Virus record (IMG/VR): IMGVR_UViG_3300010373_000092
Location: 1 to 36,896 of that record
Strand: one strand, 5' to 3'
Length of the DNA: 36,896 nt
DNA from: a virus
Each line of letters begins with the position of its first letter. The first letter of the stretch is position 1. Below are positions 22,861 to 30,466 of this stretch, piece after piece. The translations under genes were made by a program, and so were the position numbers. The notes under the pieces are model-generated. The model had not been told where the DNA came from, did not search any database, and was given only the letters and a program-made list of their open reading frames with translations.

Positions 22861-23832
22861 TTAGCTCTCCGCCGAGTTGATTTGAATGCACTTGGGCTCT
22901 TGCAGCCGCGTCGCACCGATCATCATGGTGATCGACACCTGCCACGGGTAGCCGACGATGTCGGTACGCTGGCGGATGTCGGTCGTGATGTCCTGCCACA
23001 CGGCGCCGCGCATGCCGGACTTGACCCACGCCGGATTCTCGCGGTACGTGGTCGTGGCAAGGTCGCTGCCGGCAGCGATGGTCGGGCCGGGCAGGCGTTC
23101 GGAGTGGATGAAGCGGAAGCCCATGAACTTCGTGATCTTGCCGTCGACCAGCACCGGCGTTTCGTTAAAGTCCAGCGAAATCGCCTGCGCCTGGTTCAGC
23201 ATGTTGTCCAACTGCTGCGCGGACATGGCGACGTTCGGCATTTCCATGTCCAGGTCAACTTCGGCCGACAGGAATACCTCGCGCGCGCCGCGCAACTTCG
23301 GCACATTCATGCCGGTCGCGCTGCCTCCGGTGCCCGTCACCGGGTTGCCGGAGAAGCCGGACGAACCGCAGTTGACCGAGATGATCTGCGTGGACGGGAA
23401 CGGCACGGCCGTGGTCGGCGACACACCGCCACCGGCAATGCTGGTCGCCGTCTGCGCGGTGCCGAAGAAGTTGGCGATGAACGTGTCGTCCTTGCGGCGC
23501 TGCGCGGCAAACGACTGCGTGCGCGCAATCCAGCCGTCCGGGTCGATCGACACTTCCAGTTTCTCGAACGTGTCGGCGGCGTCATAGATGGCGAACGGCG
23601 TCGGGTAGACCCAGCGGCGGTTCTGCGGCGTGTCGGTGAAGGCGATCTGCTGCAGCCGCCCGGTCACCTGCGACATGCTGACGTAGCCGAACTGCTCGAC
23701 CGCGACCGCACCGGTGCCTTCCTCGCCGCGAATCTCGGACTGCTCCCACAAACGCGCGGGCATCTGCTGGACGAGGAATTCGACGTTATCGGTGAACTTG
23801 GTGATTGCAGCAGTCAGTGTGCTGTTGGACAC
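22861..23832 (-). CDS. Major capsid protein
   Basis: The chosen start is GTG at 23832, with GGAG at 23841-23844 eight bases upstream, giving 323 residues from VSNSTLTAAITKF. An upstream in-frame start lacks such a site. Features recalled from a family of podovirus capsid proteins are NVEFLVQQMPARLWEQ, then GAVAVEQFGYVSM, RRWVYPTPFAIYDAAD and DPDGWIARTQSFAAQRRKDD, and a C-terminal GMRGAVWQDITTDI segment. The gene lies directly after the scaffold gene, and a 173-base untranslated stretch precedes it, as is usual for highly expressed capsid genes. The fold should be HK97-like, but that cannot be seen directly. Confidence 0.85.
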   Translation of the reverse strand: MSNSTLTAAITKFTDNVEFLVQQMPARLWEQSEIRGEEGTGAVAVEQFGYVSMSQVTGRLQQIAFTDTPQNRRWVYPTPFAIYDAADTFEKLEVSIDPDGWIARTQSFAAQRRKDDTFIANFFGTAQTATSIAGGGVSPTTAVPFPSTQIISVNCGSSGFSGNPVTGTGGSATGMNVPKLRGAREVFLSAEVDLDMEMPNVAMSAQQLDNMLNQAQAISLDFNETPVLVDGKITKFMGFRFIHSERLPGPTIAAGSDLATTTYRENPAWVKSGMRGAVWQDITTDIRQRTDIVGYPWQVSITMMIGATRLQEPKCIQINSAES

Positions 23833-24005
23833 GGTATTTTCTCCGCGAAAGGGGACACAAGGGGATTGCCGCACGAGGGCGGTCTTACGGTGTTGCCTTG
23901 TGCCGGTCCAAGCGGATTACCGGCCTCTTGCCGTCCGGTCAAGTTCCCGCATTGCGCGGCTCGCCGATCGACGGAGCGCATGGTGCGCCCCGCCGTTTGT
24001 GTTTG
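23833..24005 (-). promoter_or_regulatory. Structured leader of the capsid gene
   Basis: This is the longest gap inside the late operon. On the transcribed strand a seven-pair stem can form between the complements of 23896-23902 (CCTTGTG on the plus strand) and 23856-23862 (CACAAGG). It encloses a four-pair hairpin from 23869-23872 and 23879-23882. The stem ends about ten bases before the GGAG ribosome site. It may stabilise or regulate the capsid message. There is no T-run, so it is not a classical terminator. I found no convincing promoter hexamers. Confidence 0.4.
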
Positions 24006-24932
24006 TCAAGTCTCCGGCATCTTCCTGAAATTCGACTTGATCGTGTTGCGCACCAACCCGGCATCCGCGGTCGAGGCAATCAGGCGGTTGTACTTGGCCT
24101 TGGCGGTCGCGTCGCCGCCATGCACACGCGCCATGAAGTCCTTGTTGTTGCGCAGTTCGGCCAGTTCCGCCGACGCGCGATTGGCCGTCATGCCGAAGCC
24201 CAGAGTCTGCTCGCTGGCGATGTCGCCCGAATTGTCCTCCGCAATCAGATGCCCGGCCATGTTGAGCAGGCGCAGGAATTTTTCTGCGCCGCTCGCGCGC
24301 ATTGCCGCCTGTGCTTCGTCCACGCTCATCCCGATCGCGCGCATCGCGCGGCGGTTGTGTTCGACTTCGGCCGGCGTGTTCTGGCCCCACTCGCGCTCCA
24401 ACTTCGCCTGCGCCGCGTTCTCGTCGCCAATCCACTTGGTCAATTGCTGCGACATCTGCTCCTGCGCGGCCTTGTTGTAGGCGGCAGCAGCCTTTTCCAC
24501 CTGCGCCTGCGTCAGCCCGGCTTCATGCAGGCCCGGCGCGAGCGCCTTGAACAAGGCAGGATCGGCGTCCTTGGGCGCCACGTACTTGTCCGCCGAGTCG
24601 GGGCGCCCAACCTTGCTGAAAAACTTGTCGACCTGAGCCGGGTCGTTCCAGTCCTTTGGAATCGCCACGCGATCGTCCGACAACGTGCGCTCCAGCTCGC
24701 GGTAGGATTTCAGCAGATTCTTGGGGTCATCGAATTTCTTCTTCTCCAGATACCCCAAGTCCTCGGTCGGCAAATCCTTGGCCCAGTCCGGCGCCTGCCA
24801 AGTGGCAGCCGGTGTTGCGGCAGGGTCGACGGCAGCCTTCACGCCTCCCGGCGTCTGGGCGGGTGTTGGAGTTGGGGTGGGTGCAGTATCGCCAGCCAAT
24901 GCGGCAGCAGCGGCGCTTTGTGTGTCAGTCAT
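24006..24932 (-). CDS. Scaffolding protein
   Basis: This 308-residue protein starts with an Ala/Thr/Pro-rich flexible region (about 1-45, including APTPTPTPAQTP) and continues as mostly charged helix. The DLGYLEKKKFDDPKNLLKSYRELE segment at about 57-82 is familiar from podovirus scaffolds, and VAIPKDWNDPAQVDKFFSKVGRP follows it. The C-terminus is basic (IKSNFRKMPET), where scaffolds bind the capsid. Position between portal and capsid genes supports the call. The ATG is coupled by ATGA to the previous gene. Confidence 0.85.
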   Translation of the reverse strand: MTDTQSAAAAALAGDTAPTPTPTPAQTPGGVKAAVDPAATPAATWQAPDWAKDLPTEDLGYLEKKKFDDPKNLLKSYRELERTLSDDRVAIPKDWNDPAQVDKFFSKVGRPDSADKYVAPKDADPALFKALAPGLHEAGLTQAQVEKAAAAYNKAAQEQMSQQLTKWIGDENAAQAKLEREWGQNTPAEVEHNRRAMRAIGMSVDEAQAAMRASGAEKFLRLLNMAGHLIAEDNSGDIASEQTLGFGMTANRASAELAELRNNKDFMARVHGGDATAKAKYNRLIASTADAGLVRNTIKSNFRKMPET

Positions 24933-25231
24933 TGCGGTTCCTCGTCAGTGTCCTGTGGCCATGGCATCAAGGCCAGTCTCGTTGCAACGTTTTCATCCAG
25001 CGCCAAGAGGGAGCGGATGCGGCCAAGCAACTTATGCTGGCCCACCACCTCCATCGTCGCCAACGCGTCGACCTTGCCCGCGGCGTCCATGCGCGTCGGC
25101 GGATCGTGCGCGCGACAGTATTTTGCCAAGTCCGCCATGACAAGGCGACCGGCTTCAGTCAGGTTGCCACGCGGGTCGCAAAGCAGTTGCCGCCATGCCT
25201 TCGCGGCAGTCGGCGCACGGCCTTTCGTCAT
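24929..25231 (-). CDS. Bbp19-like phage protein
   Basis: This 100-residue protein reads GNLTEAGRLVMADLAKYCRA near residues 23-42 and ends in a helical segment QHKLLGRIRSLLALDE. The pattern of an (L/V)xADLxxxC core and a late RxxLLxxI helix is like that of small proteins named after Bordetella phage BPP-1 Bbp19, which lie beside the portal gene. The role is unknown. It is joined by ATGA overlaps to both portal and scaffold. Confidence 0.65.
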   Translation of the reverse strand: MTKGRAPTAAKAWRQLLCDPRGNLTEAGRLVMADLAKYCRAHDPPTRMDAAGKVDALATMEVVGQHKLLGRIRSLLALDENVATRLALMPWPQDTDEEPQ

Positions 25232-26910
25232 TGCGGCAAGTTACCCGGCACCGTCGACCCGCCCGCGCGCTGCGCATCGGACAGGTTCTTGATCGCCTGG
25301 CTCGCAGGACCGGCCAGTTGTGCCATGTTGGTCAACTGCTGCTGCTGGATCGCGGCTTCCTCCTTGGCCTGCATCTCCTCTGGCGTGTTAAAGATCGCCG
25401 CCGGGGCGCCATTGGCATCGCCGATGATGTTGGCCATGCGCTTGGAATTGAACACCTGCGCCACGGATGGGTCGATCTGCATCAGCGGATCGACCTGCTG
25501 GATCGTCGCCGCGATCGACAGCGCCTTGGTCTTGCGCTGCGTGACCTGGATTTCCGACTCGTACACCACCTCCCACTCCAGCGCACCCAAGTCACGAATC
25601 TTCTTCGGCGGCGGCGGGAATTGGTTCGAACGGAACAGGATGTCGACCTCCCGCGTGGTCAGAGGGCCGAACAGTTCGCTTTGCTGCCGCCCGATCATGG
25701 GCGCGAGCAACTGACCCTTCTCTTGCGCGCGTTGCAGCGTTTCGGTCGCCGTCACGCCGGGCTGGCGGTCGGTCAAGATCGAGAAGATGTCGACGAGAAA
25801 CGCGCGGTTGACGATGTCGCCCACACGTTTTAAGAAATCCTGCCCGACCTCGAAATTTCCGCCGGTCATGAACGGCACCGCCAGCGGCTTGCCATCGGGG
25901 CTGAGCATGCCGTAGTTGAACGCATTGCTGCGCACATCGAACGCCTGCAGGCTGCCATCGTCGGCCAGAAGGATCGGCGGAGCAATGGCGCGCTGCGCCT
26001 GGCGGATGTAAAGTTTGGCCGCCTCGTTCAGCATCAGGATTTCCGGCAGCACGTCGCAACCAGGACCGCGGCCATAGGTTTCCTTGGGACTCACGCGGTA
26101 GCGCGGGAACAGGATCGGCTGCGTCGTGTAGCCACGCTCCTTGAGCAGGCAGCGTTCCTCCTTGCAAATCTGCAGCGACTTGAACGCCTTGCCCAGACGA
26201 CTTTTCGCGTTGTAGTCGGGGTCAGGATAGATGCAATGCAGAAACGTGAACTTCTGCGTCGGGTCGTTGCAGTCGCGGATGCCTTCGGGAAGACTGCCGG
26301 GATCAAAGATGCCACGGGTTTCGGCGTCTACTGCAGCCTTTGCAGTAAGTTGGTATTCCCTGTGGACACGATCGATAACCCCCGCAGAGTTCTCCATGCC
26401 AAACGTTTCGGCAAGGTGCATTGCACGATAACGCAATCCGAATCCAGGGACGTCATCGACGAGCAGAGGACCGTTGCCAAACGCCCCCGTTTGAGCAAAC
26501 GACTCATGGATCTGACTTTGGAAATTGGCAGTCGGCGCATAGCGTGCTCGAAAGAGGACATCGGTCATCATGTCCATGTATTGCATGATTTCAAGGTCGC
26601 GCTGCAGGCGCGGGTCGACCGGGCGCAGGCGCTGGTAGCGTGTGGATTGCGGGCACAGCATCGACTCCATCGCCGAGCAAAAATGCTCCAGCGCCAGCGG
26701 GGCGGTCGAGTCGAATACCTTGTTCGTGCGACGCTGGCCTTCGGCCCACTGCATGATGAAGTCGGAGTAGTTCGGCAGCACGCGCTCGCTGACTGCCTGC
26801 CACATCGTATTGAAATTGCCGCGCGCGCTGTACATCTGGCTCTGCAGCGCAATCGCGTCCTCGACACGGCTGTCGGTCGTCAGGTACGGCTTGGCGCGCG
26901 CCTTAGCCAC
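25228..26910 (-). CDS. Portal (head-to-tail connector) protein
   Basis: The start is probably GTG at 26910, overlapping the previous gene by eight bases and giving 560 residues from VAKARAKPYLTTD; the frame continues further up but overlaps that gene. Podovirus portal features are ARGNFNTMWQAVSERVLPNY near residue 30, then AMESMLCPQSTRYQRLRP near 75. The internal GRGPGCDVLPEILMLNEA motif near 295 and a MIGRQQSELFGPLTTREV stretch near 430 also fit. The C-terminal part is rich in Gln and Ala (EEMQAKEEAAIQQQQ). The portal forms the ring through which DNA is packaged and ejected. No good ribosome site precedes the GTG, so translation may be coupled. Confidence 0.88.
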   Translation of the reverse strand: MAKARAKPYLTTDSRVEDAIALQSQMYSARGNFNTMWQAVSERVLPNYSDFIMQWAEGQRRTNKVFDSTAPLALEHFCSAMESMLCPQSTRYQRLRPVDPRLQRDLEIMQYMDMMTDVLFRARYAPTANFQSQIHESFAQTGAFGNGPLLVDDVPGFGLRYRAMHLAETFGMENSAGVIDRVHREYQLTAKAAVDAETRGIFDPGSLPEGIRDCNDPTQKFTFLHCIYPDPDYNAKSRLGKAFKSLQICKEERCLLKERGYTTQPILFPRYRVSPKETYGRGPGCDVLPEILMLNEAAKLYIRQAQRAIAPPILLADDGSLQAFDVRSNAFNYGMLSPDGKPLAVPFMTGGNFEVGQDFLKRVGDIVNRAFLVDIFSILTDRQPGVTATETLQRAQEKGQLLAPMIGRQQSELFGPLTTREVDILFRSNQFPPPPKKIRDLGALEWEVVYESEIQVTQRKTKALSIAATIQQVDPLMQIDPSVAQVFNSKRMANIIGDANGAPAAIFNTPEEMQAKEEAAIQQQQLTNMAQLAGPASQAIKNLSDAQRAGGSTVPGNLPQ

Positions 26911-27109
26911 CGAGCAGGCGCGGCGTACCGGTAGTCGGTGCGGCAGGACTTTGACCGGCCAGCACGCTCGCGGCAGCACCGCGGCGGCTGCGGATCAATT
27001 CATCCTGCTGCTGGTTCATCGCCGCTTGGTCCAGTGTCGGTGGGGCTGGCGGCGGCGCTGGAGCGGCCGGCATGGCAGGAACCTTTGGACCTCCGAACAG
27101 ACCGCCCAT
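26903..27109 (-). CDS. Small Pro/Ala-rich protein between terminase and portal genes
   Basis: This is a 68-residue protein with a good AGGAG site six bases before the ATG. It begins MGGLFGGPKVPAMPAAPAPP, then runs into a DELIRSRRGAAASVLAG stretch and a Gly end. Short proteins starting with GLFG and carrying an RRRGxxSxL-type motif are widespread beside terminase or portal genes of podoviruses, though their role is not settled. It is probably a minor virion or packaging-related protein. Confidence 0.7.
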   Translation of the reverse strand: MGGLFGGPKVPAMPAAPAPPPAPPTLDQAAMNQQQDELIRSRRGAAASVLAGQSPAAPTTGTPRLLGG

Positions 27110-27133
27110 CTACGTCTCCTGTTCCACGTGAAA

Positions 27134-28567
27134 CTATCTCCCCAGCGGGTCGTCGTAGTCGACGGCCATGTTGTCATTGCGCATGCTGGGCGTCATCAGC
27201 CCCAGCGCGGCATACGGTACGCGCGTCCTGCGCGCCTGTCCAGCATGGTCGCGCTGCCTGCTTTCGCTGCCCGTGCGCATCGCATCGCAGAAATTGCTTG
27301 ACCAGTCATGCACCGGCTTGTCGCTGTAGGTGCGCCTGACCGGGTCCCACTTGCGATGGTAGTTGCGCATCGCCGCCAGCAGCGGTCCGCAGTGCGTCGT
27401 GTCGATGATGCAGGTTTTCAGGAAATGCTTGGTCTGGTCGATCGACCACGCAATGGAGTGCGTCACCGGGTTGACACGACTGCGGTAGTGGTAGTCCTGC
27501 GCGAACTTCTGCGCAAAGCTCGCCGCACCGCGGTTGCTGGCCTGCGGGTGAGCGGCATCGTGTGGGAAGATCATCGGCGTCGGGGCGTAGACGAACTTGC
27601 GATCGCGCGCGCGCTGGTTCAGTTTTTCGGCCAGCCAGTCGATACCCACGCCCACATCACTATCGCAGTCGATGATGCGCGTCTCGCGGCCCACCTTCTG
27701 CGTGAAGATGACCGCCATGTCATTGCCTTCGGTGGCGCCCAGGTCACTCCAGCACTCCACATCGAACCCCGGATCATGCGGACAGGGCGCGATGCGCGGC
27801 GGGTCCATCGCTTCCATGTCGGCCAGGATGCGGCTATAGATCGCGCCCGGAATGGCCGCATCGAAACTGCAGTAGTATTCCTGGTCGATCACACTTTGCG
27901 CTTCGTCGAGGCTTCCGCGTTCTGCAGCCAGTTCGCGCAACTCCTGCGCAATCTGTTCCTTCGTGAACAGCCCCGTGTCCTCGACCGTCAGCAACTCGCC
28001 AAACCATCCGTCCTGTACCCCCGCCTCGCTGATCGCGTAGCGATACATGTTCTCGAAATGGTTGTGCCCGAACGGCGTGCTGATGAACAACGCCCAACCG
28101 TTGTTTTCCTTTAGGATCGGCCGCAGGAAGGCCCATGCATTCGGGTCGGCACGGCTGTATTCGGAGAAGACGATTCCGGCAGGGCTACTACCAATGCCGG
28201 CACCGTAATTGTCGCTTCCCTTGACCTGCCACGTCGCATCATTGGCGCGGCATCGAATCAGCATGTCCGTATCGCGCTTCTCGAACAGTTTGTCGTGGAA
28301 CGCCTCGTCGATACGACGCTTGCCCGTGTGCGGGTTGACCGCGTCCCAGATCGCCGTTCGCGCCTGGTCCTTCATCGGCAACATGTGCCAGTAACTCGCC
28401 GGCCGGCGCATCATGCTCACCGCCGCCCAGCGCAGCGCCACATCATCCTTGCCATAGCGCCGATGCCACACCACTGCAGCACGCTTGCCGCCATTGTTCA
28501 GGTAGTGCCAAAGCCGATCCTGCCGAGGCCTGCACTTCCAGCCGCTCAGCAGTTCAATCTTCGCCAC
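27134..28567 (-). CDS. terL: Terminase large subunit
   Basis: This is a 477-residue protein from GTG at 28567, with an AGGGG stretch upstream and a 14-base overlap with the preceding gene. The ATPase half shows an unusual phage Walker A, WHRRYGKDD, at about 34-42. Walker B is AGIVFSEYS at about 130-138, with E136 as catalytic carboxylate, and the coupling motif is FISTPFGHNH. The nuclease half has ECWSDLGATEGNDMAVIF, carrying metal-binding Asp residues, and a second acidic patch around IIDCDSDVGVGIDW. The protein powers DNA packaging into the prohead and cuts the concatemer. The sequence alone does not show the packaging strategy. Confidence 0.92.
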   Translation of the reverse strand: MAKIELLSGWKCRPRQDRLWHYLNNGGKRAAVVWHRRYGKDDVALRWAAVSMMRRPASYWHMLPMKDQARTAIWDAVNPHTGKRRIDEAFHDKLFEKRDTDMLIRCRANDATWQVKGSDNYGAGIGSSPAGIVFSEYSRADPNAWAFLRPILKENNGWALFISTPFGHNHFENMYRYAISEAGVQDGWFGELLTVEDTGLFTKEQIAQELRELAAERGSLDEAQSVIDQEYYCSFDAAIPGAIYSRILADMEAMDPPRIAPCPHDPGFDVECWSDLGATEGNDMAVIFTQKVGRETRIIDCDSDVGVGIDWLAEKLNQRARDRKFVYAPTPMIFPHDAAHPQASNRGAASFAQKFAQDYHYRSRVNPVTHSIAWSIDQTKHFLKTCIIDTTHCGPLLAAMRNYHRKWDPVRRTYSDKPVHDWSSNFCDAMRTGSESRQRDHAGQARRTRVPYAALGLMTPSMRNDNMAVDYDDPLGR

Positions 28568-28757
28568 GACGCCCCTGCTGCACACGACACCGCTTCGCCG
28601 CATCATTCATGCACAGCACGATCCACTTCGGTATCTCGAACGCCGTGAAGTACGGCTGACCCTCCCACTGCATCGTCGCCGCCACGTAAGGCACGCCAGT
28701 CTCGCTGATACCAGCGGCCAGAACGATGTCACGATCGAGTTTCAACGATTCAGGCAT
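28554..28757 (-). CDS. Small protein upstream of the large terminase, 67 aa
   Basis: The first ATG is at 28757; the frame is open upstream from a TTG but that part crosses a T-rich tract and is probably not coding. The protein reads MPESLKLDRDIVLAAGISET, then a beta-type VPYVAATMQWEGQPYFTAFEIP and a basic end (KRCRVQQGRRGED). No clear ribosome site precedes the ATG. It overlaps the large terminase start by 14 bases, suggesting coupling. The function is unknown. Confidence 0.55.
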   Translation of the reverse strand: MPESLKLDRDIVLAAGISETGVPYVAATMQWEGQPYFTAFEIPKWIVLCMNDAAKRCRVQQGRRGED

Positions 28758-28893
28758 TTGATGCGACGCAGCATAAGTTGTCGGGAAAGTGCAAAAAAAA
28801 ATCAGGAAGCGCGGTCGTAGAGTCTCATCAAATCCCACCAAACCACATCACGCCAAAACCGGGGTATACCCTCCCCTTTCGGTCACGCTTGCG
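28758..28893 (-). other. Intergenic gap with a T9 tract and a weak hairpin
   Basis: This non-coding stretch lies between two small late genes. On the transcribed strand there is a run of nine T (plus-strand A-run at 28793-28801) without a GC-rich stem directly before it. An imperfect hairpin forms from a GGGG/CCCC pair around a short loop near 28860-28875. Neither is a convincing terminator or promoter. The T-run could favour transcriptional slippage. Confidence 0.35.
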
Positions 28894-29265
28894 TCAATGG
28901 GTCCCATCCAGCGGATTATCCTGCACCTTGAACACCTTATCCATGATGTCACGCGCCTGGTACGCTTCGGCAGCCGTGTCGAAATACTCGAACACGTAGT
29001 CATGCCCGCCTGTCATGCCCTGGCGCACGCTCACACCAGCAACCGACGGCAGGCTGCCATCGTACTGTGGCAGCAGCTTGCCTTCGGCCGTCGTCACTTC
29101 AATCCACAGCGCGCGCATGTCATCGGCGGTGGCCTGGTTGACCCAGATCGCGCGTGGTTCGATATGCAGCGCTCTCAAGCGATGCAGCTGTATGCGCAAC
29201 TGTATGTATGCCTCGCGCCCGCGACGTGCGCTAAGGCTCGCGTAGCGCCTCTGCGGCTGGTTCAC
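28894..29265 (-). CDS. Hypothetical protein between the terminase subunit genes, 123 aa
   Basis: It starts with GTG at 29265 in a GTGA overlap with the small terminase candidate. The N-terminal 45 residues are very basic and Arg-rich (QPQRRYASLSARRGREAY, then QLRIQLHRLRALH). The C-terminal part is acidic and probably folded (DYVFEYFDTAAEAYQARDIM). A basic tail next to packaging genes could bind DNA, but this is inference from charge alone. The family is not recognised. Confidence 0.6.
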   Translation of the reverse strand: MNQPQRRYASLSARRGREAYIQLRIQLHRLRALHIEPRAIWVNQATADDMRALWIEVTTAEGKLLPQYDGSLPSVAGVSVRQGMTGGHDYVFEYFDTAAEAYQARDIMDKVFKVQDNPLDGTH

Positions 29266-29738
29266 GGCTTGGGCAATTCCGGCGTCAGCAGCGTCGCAGT
29301 GGCGCGCAGGGTGGGGTCGTCGATGGTCACATGCAGGCGCAGGTCGGCGTCAACGGCGATGCGGTCGCCGTAGCGTTTGGGCCGCAACTTGCTAGCCGTC
29401 CATTTGAGCGCATCAATCGCCGTGCGTGCAGCTTGTGCGTCGGTACGCGTGCCATCCAGCAGTTCAGCAGCAACCGATTCGATCTTATCGGCGTGAACGT
29501 CGGCCCTGAACTCCATCGCGCGCGCGTACTGCGCCGCATTTTCGGGAGAGCTTTCAGCCCATTCGCGTATGCGCGTCTCTGAGCTCAGACCGAGATTCGC
29601 TGCAACCTGGCGCAAGCTTTCTCCAGCGCTGATGCGCTCTAGCGCTCGCTCTGCTGTGGCTGCGTCGAACATGCCTCGCATCGTCGTGCGCCGCGCGCGC
29701 GTTGTCAAGAGGCACGCAAAGGTCGCCAGGTAGCTCAT
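29262..29738 (-). CDS. terS: Terminase small subunit candidate
   Basis: The chosen start is ATG at 29738, with AAGGA four bases upstream, giving 158 residues. ATGs at 29681 and 29672, closer to the conserved part, are real alternatives. The conserved region has a helix-turn-helix start, TAERALERISAGESLRQVAA with NLGLSSETRIREWA. It continues as QYARAMEFRADVHADKIESV and DALKWTASKLRPKRYGD, the usual order in phage small terminases that bind DNA and form the recognition ring. It is the first gene of the 24.6 kb late operon, reading away from the control region. The first 19 residues from this start look unlike the family. Confidence 0.8.
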   Translation of the reverse strand: MSYLATFACLLTTRARRTTMRGMFDAATAERALERISAGESLRQVAANLGLSSETRIREWAESSPENAAQYARAMEFRADVHADKIESVAAELLDGTRTDAQAARTAIDALKWTASKLRPKRYGDRIAVDADLRLHVTIDDPTLRATATLLTPELPKP

Positions 29739-29779
29739 CAAATCCTTAACAATTGGGCTTTTGGGTATTTTGTGATTTT

Positions 29780-29805
29780 GCCTATATAAGCCGTATATAT
29801 TAGGC
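29780..29805. promoter_or_regulatory. Imperfect palindrome upstream of the late operon
   Basis: GCCTATATA at 29780-29788 faces TATATTAGGC at 29796-29805, an inverted repeat with a one-base length difference around a GC-containing centre. It lies about 45-65 bases before the small terminase ATG and includes TATATA stretches on both strands. It could be an operator or promoter element. Confidence 0.4.
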
Positions 29806-29882
29806 AAGCGTGACTATACGTATTACATCACGCGCGCTCGTACATGTGACGCTATCTCGATGTATTCTCAAAAAGTCCCAAA

Positions 29883-29917
29883 ACTACCGTTTGTCGCCTG
29901 ATTTACTACCGTTCGTC
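29883..29917 (+). repeat. Two direct repeats spaced 22 bases apart
   Basis: ACTACCGTTTGTC at 29883-29895 and ACTACCGTTCGTC at 29905-29917 differ at one base. Their 22-base offset is close to two helical turns, so a dimeric or paired regulator would bind the same face. The pair lies upstream of the accessory promoter. Confidence 0.55.
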
Positions 29918-29924
29918 TGCCAGC

Positions 29925-29968
29925 GTGCTATTGCTACTTGTGTTATTGCTACAATGTGCTATTGTCAC
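29925..29968 (+). repeat. Three iteron-like direct repeats over the accessory promoter
   Basis: GTGCTATTGCTAC at 29925-29937, GTGTTATTGCTAC at 29940-29952 and GTGCTATTGTCAC at 29956-29968 are spaced 15 and 16 bases apart. The second copy runs into the -10 box at 29950-29955 and the third covers the expected start point. That is a typical placement for repressor operators, and such arrays also occur at iteron origins. Confidence 0.55.
29947..29955 (+). promoter_or_regulatory. Extended -10 promoter for the accessory operon
   Basis: TGCTACAAT combines a TGn extension with TACAAT, a five-of-six match to the sigma70 -10 hexamer. No good -35 is present at 17 bases, as is normal for extended -10 promoters. 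Transcription would start near 29962, about 50 bases before the first accessory ATG. It overlaps the GTGYTATTGYYAC repeats. Confidence 0.45.
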
Positions 29969-29972
29969 ACAA

Positions 29973-30002
29973 CGGTCGGTTAGGACCGGATGACAGAGGG
30001 TA
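29973..30002 (+). promoter_or_regulatory. Leader element of accessory module 1
   Basis: A five-pair hairpin (CGGTC at 29973-29977 with GACCG at 29984-29988) carries the box CGGTTAGG at 29977-29984. A GAGGGTA ribosome-site-like box follows at 29996-30002, eleven bases from its GAGGG to the ATG. The same two boxes occur before the genes at 31848 and 33107. Confidence 0.5.
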
Positions 30003-30011
30003 TAACTCACC

Positions 30012-30272
30012 ATGAAACGTTACGAAGTTGTTAAATCTCGCTACTGGCTGAACTCGGTCACGATGGCTACGGCATCGTGCTACGGATCGGCGCCTTACAT
30101 GTCGGAGTCGGATAAGGCGAACTGGTCCATTGTCGAGCGCGGCTACACAGTGCGCGACAATGTGACCGGAACAGTCGGGCTGGGCCGGCAACCGTTCGCA
30201 ACCGAACGTGAGGTGCTGGATTTCATCGCATCGCGTCCGCAGATTTTCCGCCAGCGCGAGGTGACGCCATGA
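30012..30272 (+). CDS. First protein of accessory module 1, 86 aa
   Basis: The protein begins MKRYEVVKSRYWLNSVTMAT and ends SRPQIFRQREVTP. It has a mixed strand-helix pattern with aromatic residues and no recognised family; a small globular early protein is likely. It has its own leader (hairpin, CGGTTAGG and GAGGGTA boxes) and is coupled by ATGA to the next gene. The C-terminal REVTP is encoded by a junction sequence (GAGGTGACGCC before ATGA) that recurs at the ends of other genes in this region. Confidence 0.6.
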   Translation: MKRYEVVKSRYWLNSVTMATASCYGSAPYMSESDKANWSIVERGYTVRDNVTGTVGLGRQPFATEREVLDFIASRPQIFRQREVTP

Positions 30273-30466
30273 ATTCAGCTACCCTTTCAATCGACGCGCG
30301 GTGTGCTGAGTTGGCCGAAAGAGGGATGAGGATTGCCACGTTGTCGGAGCGATTCCAGCCGGTTGACGCGTTTCAGGATCGCGTTGCGCTGCGCAATCTG
30401 GCCAACCGCATCATCGCCTTGCGCACGCTTGAGGCAGCGCAGCAGGCGCAGGCGGTGCGGTCATGA
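30269..30466 (+). CDS. Small helical protein, 65 aa
   Basis: It starts and ends in ATGA overlaps. The sequence is almost entirely helix-forming and charged (CAELAERGMRIATLSERF, LRNLANRIIALRTLEAAQQA). It could oligomerise or bind a partner protein. No family is recognised. Confidence 0.55.
   Translation: MNSATLSIDARCAELAERGMRIATLSERFQPVDAFQDRVALRNLANRIIALRTLEAAQQAQAVRS

Larger units (their letters stand above)
29739..30011. promoter_or_regulatory. Divergent control region between late and accessory operons
   Basis: This is a gene-free, AT-rich stretch of 273 bases between genes transcribed apart. It contains an imperfect palindrome near the late side, two 22-base-spaced copies of ACTACCGTTYGTC, three copies of GTGYTATTGYYAC over an extended -10 box, and a small hairpin before the accessory leader. 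This density of repeats implies one or more DNA-binding regulators. I could not place a confident promoter for the late operon. Confidence 0.6.

Noticed and set aside
21760-24480. 906-codon open frame on the plus strand opposite the capsid region
   Set aside because: It spans several well-supported minus-strand structural genes. Its product is Arg/His/Val-rich low-quality sequence, typical of shadow frames in GC-rich DNA.
28758-28893. T9 tract as a rho-independent terminator or programmed frameshift site
   Set aside because: No GC-rich stem precedes the T-run on the transcribed strand, and no pair of overlapping frames there would give a sensible fused protein.
29680-29710. TTGACA on the minus strand inside the small terminase start as the late promoter
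   Set aside because: At 17 bases the -10 would be GACGAT, a poor match, and the start point would fall beside or after the conserved-start ATGs. It remains only a weak possibility.
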